Source: Ceratopteris richardii (Eukaryota; Streptophyta; Polypodiopsida; Polypodiales; Pteridaceae). Taken from it: a stretch of 64,000 bases of DNA. Each line of letters starts with the position of its first letter. Position 1 is the stretch's first letter. The stretch spans positions 53,058,027 through 53,122,026 of the forward strand of contig CM035437.1 of the NCBI GenBank assembly GCA_020310875.1, given 5' to 3'. Below, piece by piece: positions 23,088 through 34,344 of this stretch. The notes beneath the pieces are model-generated. The model had not been told where the DNA came from and made no database searches. It worked only from the letters and a program-made list of their open reading frames with translations. The position numbers and the translations under genes were made by a program.

Positions 23088-23596
23088 TGTTATGAATTAT
23101 GGAATGTGTTGAACAAGGAATTGTTGGAGTGTTAATTTAATAATTTATTAACGTGTTTTGGTGTTTTGATATAGCAATTGAAGGTTCATGAGGGCACAAA
23201 AGGTGTGAAAGGGCGGACATCAGATTTATATTTTATATAGTTTGTAAATATAGACATGTAGAAGGTTCTATTTTTAGAAACCATTAGTAAAAGTATCGGT
23301 TAGGATAAGAATCACTGTAGACCACAATTTTTGTTAATAAAAGCAAAGGCTCTCCACAAAAGAGAACAACTTTTACTTTCACACATGCTTTTCAAAGCCG
23401 GCTCATTGTAACCGCTATTTTCGACATAATGAAAAATCCTATAAATACATGCACTCCGTGGATTGTTGAAACAGAATGCATGGGGGGAGATTGCACCCAA
23501 TCATGTGTTGTATCTCATCACTTTGCATATCTATGTTTCTGTGTGTTTTCAACACCCATATCCTCTGTTTGAGTGTGAATTAAGATCCTGGTAACA
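23088..23596 (+). repeat. Candidate 509-bp LTR
   Basis: Ends TGTTATG and GGTAACA are mutually inverted. A purine-rich CTAAGGGGCA lies directly upstream, as expected of a PPT, and a good TATA box (CTATAAATAC) lies at about 23433-23442. I found neither a partner LTR nor a clear target duplication, so it may be a solo or orphan LTR. Confidence 0.4.
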
Positions 23597-23819
23597 AAAA
23601 GGTAGGCTGGGAAATTCAAACTTCAGTGGAGCAAGCCTTTTTTAGTTTATCCCAAAGTTTTCCTTACCAGGTTCAGATTAGGCATGCTTGGTAGAGAAGT
23701 GTTGTAGATTGCAATCAATGGATCCAACCTCCGATGTTATTGGAGCTCATACTAATTTAAGACACTTGGTTGTCCATTCTGTACATAATAGAATAATGTT
23801 TATATATGACTTCTCTGAA
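23597..23819. other. No gene seen
   Basis: About 220 bases of ordinary AT-rich sequence between the candidate LTR and the hairpin; nothing supportable. Confidence 0.5.
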
Positions 23820-24170
23820 GTACAAGTGCGTACTCAATGACCATTGGGTTTACTTGGACTGTGGGAGATTGTTCATCATGTGATTGATTTAGATGCTATC
23901 TTTCAAGCCACCATCCATTCTACATTTAACTTGGCTTTCATGATTGCATTCCATAATGACATGGCTGCATGTAATGAAGAGACATACAATTTCCATATAC
24001 TGTAGATCTCTTCATTACATGCAGTCAGGCCATTATGGAATGCAATCATGAAAGTTGAGTTAAAAGCAGAATGTATGGAGGTTCTAGAGATAGCATCTGA
24101 ATCAATCACATGATGAATAATCTCCCATAGTCCAACAAAAGTCAATGGTCATGGAGTATGCACTTGGATT
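23820..24170. repeat. Long imperfect inverted repeat (hairpin)
   Basis: The arm at 23820-23982 and the arm at 24007-24170 are reverse complements at roughly 80-85% identity by eye, separated by a 24-base loop. Perfect blocks include TTTCATGATTGCATTCCATAA and TGCATGTAATGAAGAGA on the left arm. A transcript would fold into a stem of about 160 bp. It abuts the broken end of gypsy H gag. Confidence 0.85.
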
Positions 24171-26920
24171 TTTGAGTAGTAATATATAAACCCTTGCAAT
24201 TGCTGGTAGTTAGTTTTGGATGGGTTCTTGGGGCAGTCTCTGAACAAGTGTTCTTTCCCATAGTCATCACAATACCCTTCCCAGACTCTAGGGGGTGGTT
24301 GGTGGTAAGGCATAGTACATTCACTAATAAAATGGTCTCCTCCACATTTATAACATGGTCCTCTAGAGGCAGATGGTCTTGTTGTAGGTCTTTTGAGAGC
24401 TTGAGCTCTAGGAGCTATATGCATGAGGTTGGTGTATTCAGGTCCATAGGTGTTTCCTCATAATTGTCATGCTCATAATACTATAGTTCATAAGAAGATT
24501 CATATTCTATGATATTTTGGGCATAGGAGTAGTAATCTCCATAACCATGTTAATAGATTTGATTTAATTTTTTTACACTTGTCAATGGTGACAGATGCAC
24601 TATAGCTCTCTTTAGATTTTCTTTAGGCTACACGTATTTGATAGGTACTGCATTCTGAGGATGTGGGGGTTGTTACCCTAGCACAAGTTGAGGTTGGTTA
24701 TATGTGTGATACTCATATGGTCTTGGAATCATGGGTAGTCCTTGATATGGAGTATATCTTGAAGCCTCCCTGCCTTGCTCTCTTGGTGGGTACCCATATG
24801 GCCTCTGCTGTGGTGGTGGAACTAGCTTGGATTGTCTATTATATGGGCAATTCTTAATGGTGTGATTGGTATATCTTTGTTCAATATGACAATATAGACT
24901 AGGCCCTTATGCTTGTTGTCTATTAGATTGATAGGGTGGTGGGGGAACATGTCCTCCTCTTGCACAAGCATGAGATGGATGGTCACCTCCATAGTGTACA
25001 CACCTCCTTAGTATGGTAATCCTCATGGGTGGGTTTTGATAATTCTTTTGTCCTTGGACACCTAGCTTTTTGGTCACTAAATCAACCAATTCTTCTACCT
25101 AGTTGGTTTGTGTAGTTGCATTACTAGATGCATCCTCGAACTTGGTAGGGGTCTATGGAATCTTTAAATTGTCTACAAGATTATCCTCCAAATCTATGCA
25201 TTCCCTTAGACATGCACTTAGCATCTACAATTGTTTCACATACACTAGGGTTCTCAAATTCCCATTGAATAGACCATCCAGAAACAAAGATATCATTTTT
25301 TATTGGGTAGATCTCTCTGGCAAAAGGCATCTGTCAACATATCGACTGAAGCTTTTGACTGCCAACCTCACAGATTCATTACATTAGAGGAAAAAATGAA
25401 CCTCGCATGGGCCTTGTGAGGATTCCTCATTTTTAGGGGTTAAAATGGTTAATCTAGTGGATTAGGGGCATACAATACCACTAATGGTTTTCCCAAATAA
25501 AATATTATTTGTTAAATTTGTTTTTTGATTTATCAAATGGGAAGCTTTAGAGTCTTTGGATTCTTTAATTTAATGGCTTAGATTCATTCGATGCTCCCCT
25601 AGAGAGACAATGGGAAAAAAGTCATGGGAGTTTGGAGTGTTGTGGCCAAGCTTTTTGCACAACTTTTGCATATTTTTCAACCATTAGATGGAGGGAAAAT
25701 ATAACGGCTAGCTGCATTTGGGGCTGATCTAGAATCATGCGTTGATGTGAGCCATTCGATTACTAGTTCATCCCATGGAGGAGGTGAAAAGGTGCATGGA
25801 TCATTGATTGATCTACATGCTCATTCAAAATCCACCCTTGGATGCTTGATCAATCCAAAGACTAGCAATGAAAGCACCATTATTTTTTGGGATTGATCAG
25901 ATGCCATTAGATCTAAGGCCAAATCCAATGGCCACCATTCAAAGGCGCCCTTTTTCTACCCGATTCAATCTAAACCATTGAGTGGCCATCTGATCCAAGG
26001 GCTTAGATGCCTTGATGCCTTGACTTTTTCCATTCAACATCATCCTTTGGATCTTTGAGCCAATCCAAGGGCTAAAATTAATTTGCAAGGCTCTCAAAAC
26101 CATTATAGCAAGAAAAACCACTAGTTCTAGCTGGTTTCTTCCTCTTTGACCACACAAAAACAAGGGAAGCCTATGCGTAGCCTATGTGATTAAGGGACTA
26201 GATTGTGTCCACCACTCTCTTCTCATTGGTCCATCCCTTATCACTCCTTAATCTAAAAGGCCCATGCAGGGTTCATTTTTTCCCTTAATGAGGAGCTTGC
26301 TTTAAACTATGGATAAAGCCTCTCTTAGTGAATTCCCCAATGAGCTTGTTGAGGAATCGCTCTATATTCACAATGTGCTTGGGATCTAACGGTTGGAACC
26401 AAGTCAAAGTTGTCCTTGTAAGTGTGAGATTGAAATTTTCATACTAGACAAAAGATTCATCCACCTGCTCAACACACAACACTTGCTTAACTTCAACCAT
26501 GTGATCATATGGGTCTCCAGAACCATCATAGTGATTCCTTATGCACTTGGCTACCTCAATATGACTTAACAGACTTCCTCCTTCAAGGTTTTGAGGAATT
26601 ATTGGAACCACGGGATGCAGAGATAGTCCTCTACCTTGTGGGGGACTTAGATGAAAGGATGGTTGGTTCATTATCTCGCTTCTTGAATGAGTGGGTGGCA
26701 TGATGTTGGTATCTCGCATAGCAAATTGGACATGTGGCCATATTGGGACACTTTGTTGGATAGATTGACCTACGAAATGGTTCTCTTGACTTTGTTGCTA
26801 CACTTGAGGGTTTTGAGAAATGGTTGCTTGTTCCCTAGGTGGGAATATTGGCAGACGCAAGTATTGTAATATAGATCTCTCTAGATCCCTAACTTTCCAA
26901 TACCTTCTCTTGTTGTGGTC
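24171..26920 (-). pseudogene. Gypsy H gag
   Basis: Capsid region of a minus-strand relative of D. From its N-terminal end (26920) it reads ATISQNPQ, VAKCIRNHYDGSGDPYDHMVEVKQV (D: VAKCMRNHYDGSSKPYNHIAEFKQV), then a piece broken by a TIR element at 25382-26290. VTKKLGVQGQKNYQNPPMR and a row of zinc knuckles (CVHYGGDHPSHAC, CHIEQRYTNHTIKNC, CYKCGGDHFISEC, CDDYGKEHLFRDC) follow. The order matches D exactly. Two knuckles have a Cys changed to Tyr. The gene ends at about 24171 at the hairpin, so protease and pol of H are missing. Confidence 0.85.
25382..26290. mobile_element. 909-bp terminal-inverted-repeat element
   Basis: Flanks of 34 bp are near-perfect inverted repeats: left CATTAGAGGAAAAAATGAAC, right ends TTCATTTTTTCCCTTAATG, and both carry GCATGGGCC or its complement. 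The element interrupts H gag: the gag words on both sides line up with an unbroken D gag. No ORF of note lies inside, so it is a non-autonomous DNA transposon. The target duplication cannot be fixed because the repeat ends are themselves TAATG-like. Confidence 0.75.
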
Positions 26921-27953
26921 TGTTGGAGGAGATGGTGGATAGTCTTCATAGATGAAGTGGTGTTGCTTAAACGTGCTTCACACCAGCCAAGAAGAGTTAT
27001 TAGAGAGTGTAGTGGGCCTCTTTAGCTTGCTAATGATCATAAATGATCACCTAGGTTGTTTGGAATATGATCCACTAATCAATGGATCAAAATAGATAGG
27101 TAGAAATTTGATCCAAGGTCATATACTTGCTATTTTTGTGTCTACACTTGTTTAGTAATTTGAACAGTGCTCTGAGCACAACAGCAATCAGTCTAATTCC
27201 TTTTGGTGATGTCTAATTAACTTAGACAGCTACCAATCATGAGTAATTTCAACAAAATTGATGAACTACACACTAAGTATGATGTTTAGCAAATCGTAGG
27301 ACATGCCCAACATTTTCAGGGTGCAATATTCAACAGACCAGAAAGTAATAAAATGATAATATCTCATGATTCAGGGAAGTAATGACAATGAGATTGTGTA
27401 GCTATATAGTTGACAATATATTAAATCTATTATGATTTAAATCATGGTAAATGATCAATCATACATTGAGAACAAGCTCTGAGAAGATCACTATATTGAT
27501 GTAGTCATGGCAGAGAAGTAAAGTGAAGATGTAATGATAACGTATGTATTAAATCATGTACAAATACAATGTCATTGGCAATAACCTATTGCACAATGTG
27601 AGGGATGTGATTGAGCTATGAAGTGAGCTCTCAATCCACAATGAATCCCTTTCAAAATAATCTCCTAGAGTCGAGAGGCATGCGGGGCTTTTGATCCTCC
27701 TATTTTAAAGTTGAATTTGGAGCCAATCTTTTGAATTCAAATCCAAAAGTTCACCTAAAAGTAAATCCTAAACTATAGGATATATTCTCTGATTAATCAA
27801 CTACCAAATGAATCGTGATTTGATGCTTCCTAACTCCATGTGCAAGTAATGCACTTTTACAAAGGTAAATGTATTTGATTTTACAAGAGAATGATTCCAT
27901 GAGCAATATTCTAATCATCCAAGTATGTGGGCTTGGGTCCTCTTGCATCAACA
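26921..27953 (-). repeat. 3' LTR of copia B
   Basis: 1033 bp, opening TGTTGATGC on the minus strand and ending TCCAACA. Its first 640 plus-strand bases (26921-27562) match 59662-60302. The five bases before it are TGGTC. It sits in H gag. Confidence 0.88.
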
Positions 27954-28101
27954 TCTCCCCCTCAAGCCAAACATGCCTGATCTTCATTCCTCCTTGATCT
28001 CATGCAAACCAATAATCAATTTGAACTTGTTCATGTTGGTTCCATCCAAAGACTTTGTGAGTATATATGCACATTGTAAATGAGTTGATACATAGGATAG
28101 T
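27954..28101 (-). pseudogene. Copia B RNase H C-terminal end, with PPT
   Basis: The minus strand reads LSYVSTHLQCAYILTKSLDGTNMNKFKLIIGLHEIKEE. This is the tail of copia RNase H (normally VADIFTKPL...FxxLRxxLGL). It is immediately followed by a CTTGAGGGGGAGA polypurine tract and the LTR. It completes the RNase H that ends at NKDIE at 55585: gypsy D was inserted between codons of this domain. Start and end of the break read straight across without loss. Confidence 0.88.
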
Positions 28102-28981
28102 TGTTGCAGAGCTAAGAAAAGCAAAAGGCAGAGAAAAAGAAGGGCCCCAAAGTTTTTCTGATTTGGACACTCTATTTTTTGTATTATAACCATTTTTGTA
28201 ACATATTTTCTTTGTAAATGCACTAGAGGAGTCCTCTAGATGCATACCCATGGATATTAGTAGCTTACGTATGTAAATTAGTAGGAAATTAACCTTTTAG
28301 TGAATAAAGTGCCGGTCTCTTGTGTGAAAGGACCATTTTTAGGGCACATGTATATAAGTCAATTTGTGACTCTTTGTAGAGACTTTTTGCCATTGTGAGA
28401 ATCAAGAGCACAAAAATTTGAATTTGTGTCTTCTCCTCTCTGTATCTTCTTCTTTGTGAACTTGTGTGCATGTGTGTTGCTTGAAAAGAGCGTTAGGAGG
28501 TGTTGTTTATCCATGAAAGTGTCTGTTTGCTGTTGTTAAGGTGTGTGTGAAGTGCTGAAGTGTAGGAAGGTCATTCCTACAACTCAGTATTTTGCTCATA
28601 ACTTGAAGTAGAAGTGTTAGAATTTAGTGAAAATACACCATTGGATGCGTCTTCGCGAGAGCTTCGAAACACATATGCTATTTGCTATATTCAGAGTTTG
28701 GAGCTGAGAGAAAAGCTCAATTTACTATTGGTTGCTGCTCCAAGTATCGTGACACCATGACTGACAGTTGAAGCTTGTTTGGAATAGGATTGAACTTGTG
28801 AGCACTCTTAGGTAAGCTCATTTGCATTGATCATTACGTGAATGCATGTCCTCATACACTCGGCTAGGTTTTGATACTCCTCAGATTGATAAATAAAGCG
28901 TGAATCCCCACTATATGCACTTGAGGGGGATCGAGATATAGTCTCTTTCTCCACAAGTCCCTAGGTTTGTCCTTAGGTACA
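28102..28981 (+). repeat. 5' LTR of gypsy D
   Basis: 880 bp, TGTTGCAG...GGTACA, paired with 54428-55314. TATA box TATATAAG at 28351-28358. A splice-donor-like TTAG/GTAAGC lies at about 28810. The 3' part matches the LTR piece of H at 63953-64000. Confidence 0.93.
28351..28358 (+). promoter_or_regulatory. TATA box of the D LTR
   Basis: TATATAAG in context ACATGTATATAAGTC, conserved at 54677-54684 in the 3' LTR. It is the likely promoter of the genomic RNA. Confidence 0.65.
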
Positions 28982-28989
28982 CACGTTTT

Positions 28990-29007
28990 TGGCGCCGTTG
29001 CTGGGGA
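28990..29007 (+). other. Primer-binding site of D
   Basis: TGGCGCCGTTGCTGGGGA, one base from the PBS typical of plant Athila/Tat-type gypsy elements (TGGCGCCGTTGCCGGGGA), usually ascribed to tRNA-Asp. The complement of a similar PBS is at 63927-63944 in H. Confidence 0.9.
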
Positions 29008-29037
29008 ATGTCGAATCAAACCGAGGCATTCGTGTGA

Positions 29038-29046
29038 TGGTAAGTA
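29038..29046 (+). promoter_or_regulatory. Candidate splice donor in the D leader
   Basis: ATG/GTAAGTAGC, 33 bases after the PBS, matches the plant 5' splice-site consensus. Retroviruses keep their main donor in this place. A possible partner acceptor is at 50112. Confidence 0.4.
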
Positions 29047-29619
29047 GCTCTTAGCATTGAAGCGACTAGAGGAGTTGTGAATTTCTCTTCTTTGGTAGGT
29101 CACATTCATCCGCACTTACTACTTCTCACTCTTGAAGTGTGTGTAGTGAGTTGATAGTCTAGGGAAGTGAGTGAAGTAGAGTAGAAGGGAGTAGTTAGGG
29201 AGTTAGAGTAATCATCAACCTTAGTCTGGCAAGTCCTTATAGTTAGGAGAACTTTTCAAGAAAATATAAAACCCAAAAACTGTCTTTTTTCAAATCACTT
29301 ATCTTTAGAACAAGTATCGTGAGATTCAGCAGTTGGGTATCGTGAGCAGAGATCGAGGTTTTTTAGCTGTGCAGAGCAAGCAAGAGTGATAGGAGAGTTG
29401 GAAAAAACGCTTCCAAGGTGAGCACACTGATCCTTTGTGCATAACACCCTTTCAAATCAAGTTTTCCAATAAAACGATCTGCGGCAAGTATCGTGAGGGT
29501 CTTTCAGGGTTAAGAAAGTTTATTTTTGGTGATACAGATGGTGAGGAGAGGGTAGATGAGCTTTAGGAACACTTGTATGCATTTAAAATCCAAAAACTCT
29601 AGTAAAAAATTTGAAAAAG

Positions 29620-30300
29620 TGTCAAGTATCATGTCCTCCCGTGATTGATGTATCGCGAACCTGAGTATCGTGATCTCCTGTGGTCGAGTATCACGATACC
29701 TGACTTTGCTGAATATCGTGTATCGTTGAACTCTTTTCATGATGCCTGTCAAGTATCGAGTATCATTGAATTGTGTCTCGCGATAGTTGTCACGTATCGT
29801 GTATCGTGAGTCTCTGATCGCGATACTTGCTGGATATCGTGTATCGCGAGGACAACCTTCCCGATACCTGTGAAGTATCGAGTATCGTCACGGATTTTCT
29901 CGCGATACTTGTCGACTATCGAGTATCGTGAGACACAGCAAGGTCTAGTATCGAGTATCGTGGAAATTTTGTGGTGGAATATCGTGTATCATGTATCACA
30001 AATTTCTGATCGTGATACCTGTGAAATATCGAGTATCGTTGGTCTACTCGCGATCTTGGTCAAGTATTGTGTATCGTGTTTTCTTGAATATCGTGTATCG
30101 TGACCTGTCTAGTGGTCGAGTATCGTGTATCGAGTTTTCTCAAGTATCGTGTATCGCGACCTTTTGTAGTGAGTCAAGTATCGACTATCATGGATTCCTG
30201 AGGTGATACTTCTCGACTATCGAGTATCGTGGTAAAGCCCAGCCTGTCCAATATAGAGTATCATGGTTTTTGTTAGGGTCAAGTATCGGGTGTTGTGACT
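29620..30300 (+). repeat. TATCG-rich degenerate tandem repeat in the D leader
   Basis: A run of a dozen or more units, each about 45-55 bp, built around a doubled core GTATCGAGTATCGTG with an opposite-strand core CGCGATACTTG between pairs. Single copies also occur upstream (28738, 29316, 29488). The leader of H carries the same repeat on the other strand at about 62948-63370. There are no fixed spacers or flanking genes to suggest CRISPR. Confidence 0.85.
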
Positions 30301-30400
30301 TCTTGGTCAGTTTTATTCCAACACATATCCCCTAGAATTCAGACTCAAAGAACTCTGGGATTGGGAGATTAACCAAGTGAGACTGGAAGTTGTCAATTGA

Positions 30401-30843
30401 ATGAACCTAAGATCTGGAAGAACCCTAGGACGCCGAAGAAGTGTGATTTGCTCTGTAGGAAGTGTAGTCGAACCAAGTAGTCGTTCCCAGTACTCTGAAA
30501 CCTCTAGTGAGTCAGAGGAAGATATTCCCATGGCTTCCAAGGATATGCAGAGTTCTGTACCAATAATTGACATGATGTCAATTATTGAGGGTGAATATCG
30601 GACATCTTTGCAATATGTGAACACCAACCAACAAGGGATACCTATCTACCTAGATGGTCTAAACCGATCCATGGCCAGACTAAAGAAGGCTACAGATGCT
30701 TACATAGTGCCTAGGCCAGCAGTTAAGTATGCAAGAGGGTTTTATATGGACAAAAGAGAGATTCGGTATGTTGTTACGGAACACCCTGAAACCATCAATC
30801 AACAAGGGGAAGAAGACAATGCTCACAACCTTAATGAAGAGGG
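30401..30843 (+). pseudogene. Gypsy D gag, N-terminal part
   Basis: Starts ATG AAC CTA with NLRSGR, the usual opening of plant gypsy gag (xTRSGR). It goes on as a Ser/Glu-rich stretch and then a gag-like helical part (YLDGLNRSMARLKKATDAY). It is cut after codon EEG by element E; because E plus its duplication is 10299 bp (a multiple of three), the same frame continues at 41138. Up to this point there is no stop, so the ATG at 30401 is the best start. Gag forms the particle that packages element RNA. Confidence 0.8.
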
Positions 30844-31732
30844 TGTTACATGAGCGTTTGGTAACGCACCTTTTCCAACTATCGGAAGGGCGTTTACCTA
30901 GTCCTTGGGTTCTTGGGCGTGGTAGGGGTCTGTTAGAACAGAGGCCCTGTACTTAATTCCCAGTTCGATCACAACTGATACAGATGCCTAGTGAACTTAA
31001 CAAGATTACTGAACCTCACAAGGTTCTGCTATACTCAGATAATTTCTATTCACGTCTCCCTTAACCAACAAGAACAATCGTACTTGACAAGGTTAATACT
31101 TAACTTACAGCCGATCTCAGAACAGGACTCAAGATTCACTGTTACAGGTAGAGATCACAACCATTCTATAATCGGCGTCACAACGAATACAGTCCTGTAG
31201 GACCGAATTTCTGAAGACCATCTGTACCACTTAAGCTTCTTACTGCGACATTAACTTACCATACCACGACAGAGTACACCTTAAACAACGTACTCCCCGT
31301 AGTACCAGAACTACTATCTTCTACGCACAGAACTTGTTAACCATCTGGCGGATCATCCTTAGACGATCAGTTAGCCCAATACATAAAACCACACTTCCAG
31401 TAAAGATTCACAGACAAAACGTCAGACCTACGGTAGAGGAGTTGTTGAAACGGGACACGTTTGCAACCGCACGACTATCAACAAGAACAAATGCAGACAA
31501 AGACCAGATCAACAGATACACAGGTCACTTAGACAACTCAGAAATCACAAGATTAACTAAAGTCAGACCACACACAGACGAACAGTCTGGTGAATTTCCA
31601 AACAAATCCCGCCCCTGAGAGTCTCTTTTTATTGCTTTATATAAGCTTTTACAAGAATGCGCGTAACAGCTTTTTTCGCACGTGTTTACAAAGATTTCGT
31701 TATACCTGTCCCAATCCGGCGGCCTTCTAACA
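30844..31732 (-). repeat. 3' LTR of gypsy E
   Basis: 889 bp; minus strand opens TGTTAGAAGG and ends TGTAACA. TATA box TATATAAA at 31643-31636 on the minus strand. The accessory ORF ends inside its first 47 bases. No purine tract precedes it. Confidence 0.95.
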
Positions 31733-33470
31733 CTGGCACGCACGGTGGACTTGAACCCGCAAGTTCATTATCGTCTTCGTCATTCTTTTGCTTTGCCTGA
31801 AGGCCTGTTCCAGAGTTGTGCTTCTGAATCATTTCTGGCTTATCCTGTATCGTCTTTTGTAACAGCTCCTCTTGCAATCCTTTAATACTCTGCTTGTATT
31901 CTTCAAGCTGCTTTTCCTGCTTCTTAATTACAGTTATCAAATTACTTTCATGGTCCGACACAAAACATGACCGCATTTGTTCAATTGGAGGAACAAGTAT
32001 AGCAAGCCACCTTTTACGAAAAAGTTTCCAAATATTTTGAACATGATTATCCAATTGTTGTTTTAATAATTCTATATCCACTTTCGTCATTAATGTGGCA
32101 TTCAATTCTACTCCATCTTTTAATATCTGACTTTCCAGTTCCTGCAAAACCTGTATTCTTGAACGCAAAACATCATGTTCTGTTTGCAATGTAGCATTCA
32201 TCACGGAAAAATTCATCATCTCTTCTTGAATCTGTTTTTGAACAGTTATCTGCCACTGTTCAAATTCCTGTATGGACTTTTTAGTCTTAATCAATGCTAC
32301 CACTAATTGTTTTTGGTCATTCTGCAGTTCCTTCAATATACCTTCCTTGTAATCCAATGTGTCTTGCAATTGTTTATTCTTTACCAACAACGAATTGGAA
32401 TGATTCACATTAGCAGTTACCTTTGCCTGTTCATGCTGAATTCTTTCTTCTTGTTGCAGTACGAAGTCCGAAACTTCCTGTAACTTATTTTGCATTCCTA
32501 GCACATCATTAGTTGAAAGATTATCATTGTGGAACCTTTTTGTACTTACTGTTTGTGATGGTTGTTCCGTCCATCTTTTTGTTGACAGTTTGAAAGGAGT
32601 TCCAAATACAGGCGGTTGTTCAATGCCATCGGTCATTTGAAAAATATATTCCTGCATTTGTGCTATTTCTTCTTGCTCTGCTATTTGTTCGTGCCCTGGA
32701 TTGTTCATACAGAAATTAATGTCCTTCTGATCCTTGACTGACTGCACATACTCGAACAATGCCGCTAAATATATTGACAGTCGACTATTTGTTTGTGTCC
32801 TGCGCTTATCCCCAACAAAGATCTGAGTATATAGGTGATTATACATCCAGTGTGCTCAACTTACTTTTCCACCTCCTTCTGCATACACCAGCGGTGAAAA
32901 ATTTTCTCTGGACATAGAATCAAATTTAACGAGAAAGCATAGTTTCTCCAAATACCATTTTAGTTGTTCCCGACAAATATATGTTGCTTTCTTTATCATA
33001 TAATATTTCCTGCTTCCCTCGCAGTTTCCAAAGTCTTTTCTCAAATCCTCTTCCGAACATCTTGGAATAGTTACATCCTCATACAGAGGTAATTGAAATA
33101 TTTCTGAAACTAATTTCGGGGAAAATTGTACCTGATGTAATATCTAACCTTTTGTTCTCCGCATAATTTGCAGCTGATTCTTTGCGTCATCATTACATGT
33201 CCAGTGCTCCCATGGTAACATGGCAAACTGTAGTAATCCGATTCTTTGGAGCCAATTTTCATTCCGCATAGAGTGTATATCCAGCTCTACTTTAAAATTC
33301 GTGAATAATCTTCTGTTCTTATGTTGCACTTTAGACATTGTCGAAGTCATCGAAACTTCATCGCCATCATCTTGTAACGAAGTATCCGTCTCCTTTGTTG
33401 TAGTCTCCTTCCTTCTCTGTACAGTTTCTCTCTTCCTGATTCGCCATCTCATGATTTTTGATTCTGACAT
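31686..33470 (-). pseudogene. E post-integrase accessory ORF with coiled coil
   Basis: I know no family for it. One frame runs from ATG 33470 (MSESKIMRW) to 31686, about 595 codons, broken only by TAG at 33144 and TGA at 32856; the frame is open upstream to 33608. The N-terminal part is basic (WRIRKRETVQRRKE), followed by a mixed globular-looking part (QFSPKLVSEIFQLPLYEDV, KYYMIKKATYICREQLKWYLEKL). The last 386 codons (from 32846) are a long Gln/Glu/Lys-rich coiled coil (NKQLQDTLDYKEGILKELQ). Its tail reads into the LTR. D has an ORF of the same plan in the same place. No signal peptide or membrane span is evident. A structural or RNA-binding role is only a guess. Confidence 0.7.
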
Positions 33471-33970
33471 TGATGCAAAAATCGCAGAAAAAATACTATT
33501 CTGGAAGCTTTTAAATAGCACTGGACATATGCATTCTTTAAGTAACAAAGCTTGAACTGCCACTTGCTGCAATGATGATCCTTGATTCGGACATGACACT
33601 TCATACAACTTACCAGTATTTTAGCATAGATAAAAAATCATCATCCACCTATTACTTCGCATATCGATGATCCACTTAGCAAGTCTTTTACATGTGCCAA
33701 AAACATCATGAAACACTGCTCTCATGTTTACTTCAAAATTACGAAAATGAACTTTCTTAGCACTACTTTGTTTAGTGCAAAAAATATCCAATTATACACT
33801 TCTGACAATTTGCACTTTGCACTATAATCATTAGTCAGATACTTGTTTCCTGCTCATATTCTACTCTCTGCTACTTTTGTTATAGATTTGTTGACTTGGT
33901 CTTCAGACATATTTCGAACTTATCATTACCTTGCGAACCTGTTTCCTTATTGCGACACCCTCCTTGTGGA
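33471..33970 (-). other. Spacer in the E post-integrase region
   Basis: Mostly non-coding. It contains splice-donor-like sites on the minus strand (CTG/GTAAGTTG near 33613; AAG/GTAATG near 33948), so an intron between the 49-codon ORF and the long accessory frame is possible. 33471-33608 is open in the accessory frame. Confidence 0.35.
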
Positions 33971-34120
33971 TTAAGCGGCAAAGTTTACGGGTTCATGAGC
34001 GGCTTGATCGATAGCGGAGTATGCCGTAATTGCGTTGGATGAGTGTCGAGTGCGCAAGAACTCTCCTACGTCAGTAGGGAGTCCGTCACGGAAAGCAGTA
34101 TAGTTGGCTAATGATTCCAT
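33971..34120 (-). CDS. 49-aa post-integrase ORF of E
   Basis: I do not recognise this protein. It starts at an ATG in strong context (CACCATGGAA) and reads MESLANYTAFRDGLPTDVGE, ending in NFAA. It is the first ORF after a TATA-like box at 34345 and a CT-rich patch, about 200 bases from a plausible transcription start. The frame is intact while pol around it is broken. It could be the first exon of the accessory gene, since a donor-like site follows about 20 bases after the stop; or a short upstream ORF. Chance is not excluded at this length. Confidence 0.4.
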   Translation of the reverse strand: MESLANYTAFRDGLPTDVGEFLRTRHSSNAITAYSAIDQAAHEPVNFAA

Positions 34121-34344
34121 GGTGTACACGAATACAGAGCACAGAACATGGATACACAGAACACGGTGAAAACAAAGAGCGCAATCACAAAAACACAATA
34201 ACGTTTGTTCGGTGAGCGGGACGATGTAGCAGAGAGTACTTAAAAGTAGTAATAATCACGCAATAGGGTTGATAATTCCTATCTCTGGCATGCATGCAGG
34301 GGCAAAAAGGAGAGGGTGGCGGTTTCAAAATACGTCTATTACGT

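Noticed and set aside
29620..30300. CRISPR-like array
   Set aside because: Repeat units are degenerate, spacing is irregular, there are no unique spacers, and the context is a plant retrotransposon leader.
31738..31775. tRNA-like B box (GGTTCAAGTCC, minus strand) next to the E 3' LTR
   Set aside because: No A box at the right distance and no cloverleaf can be built; the bases belong to the end of the accessory reading frame.
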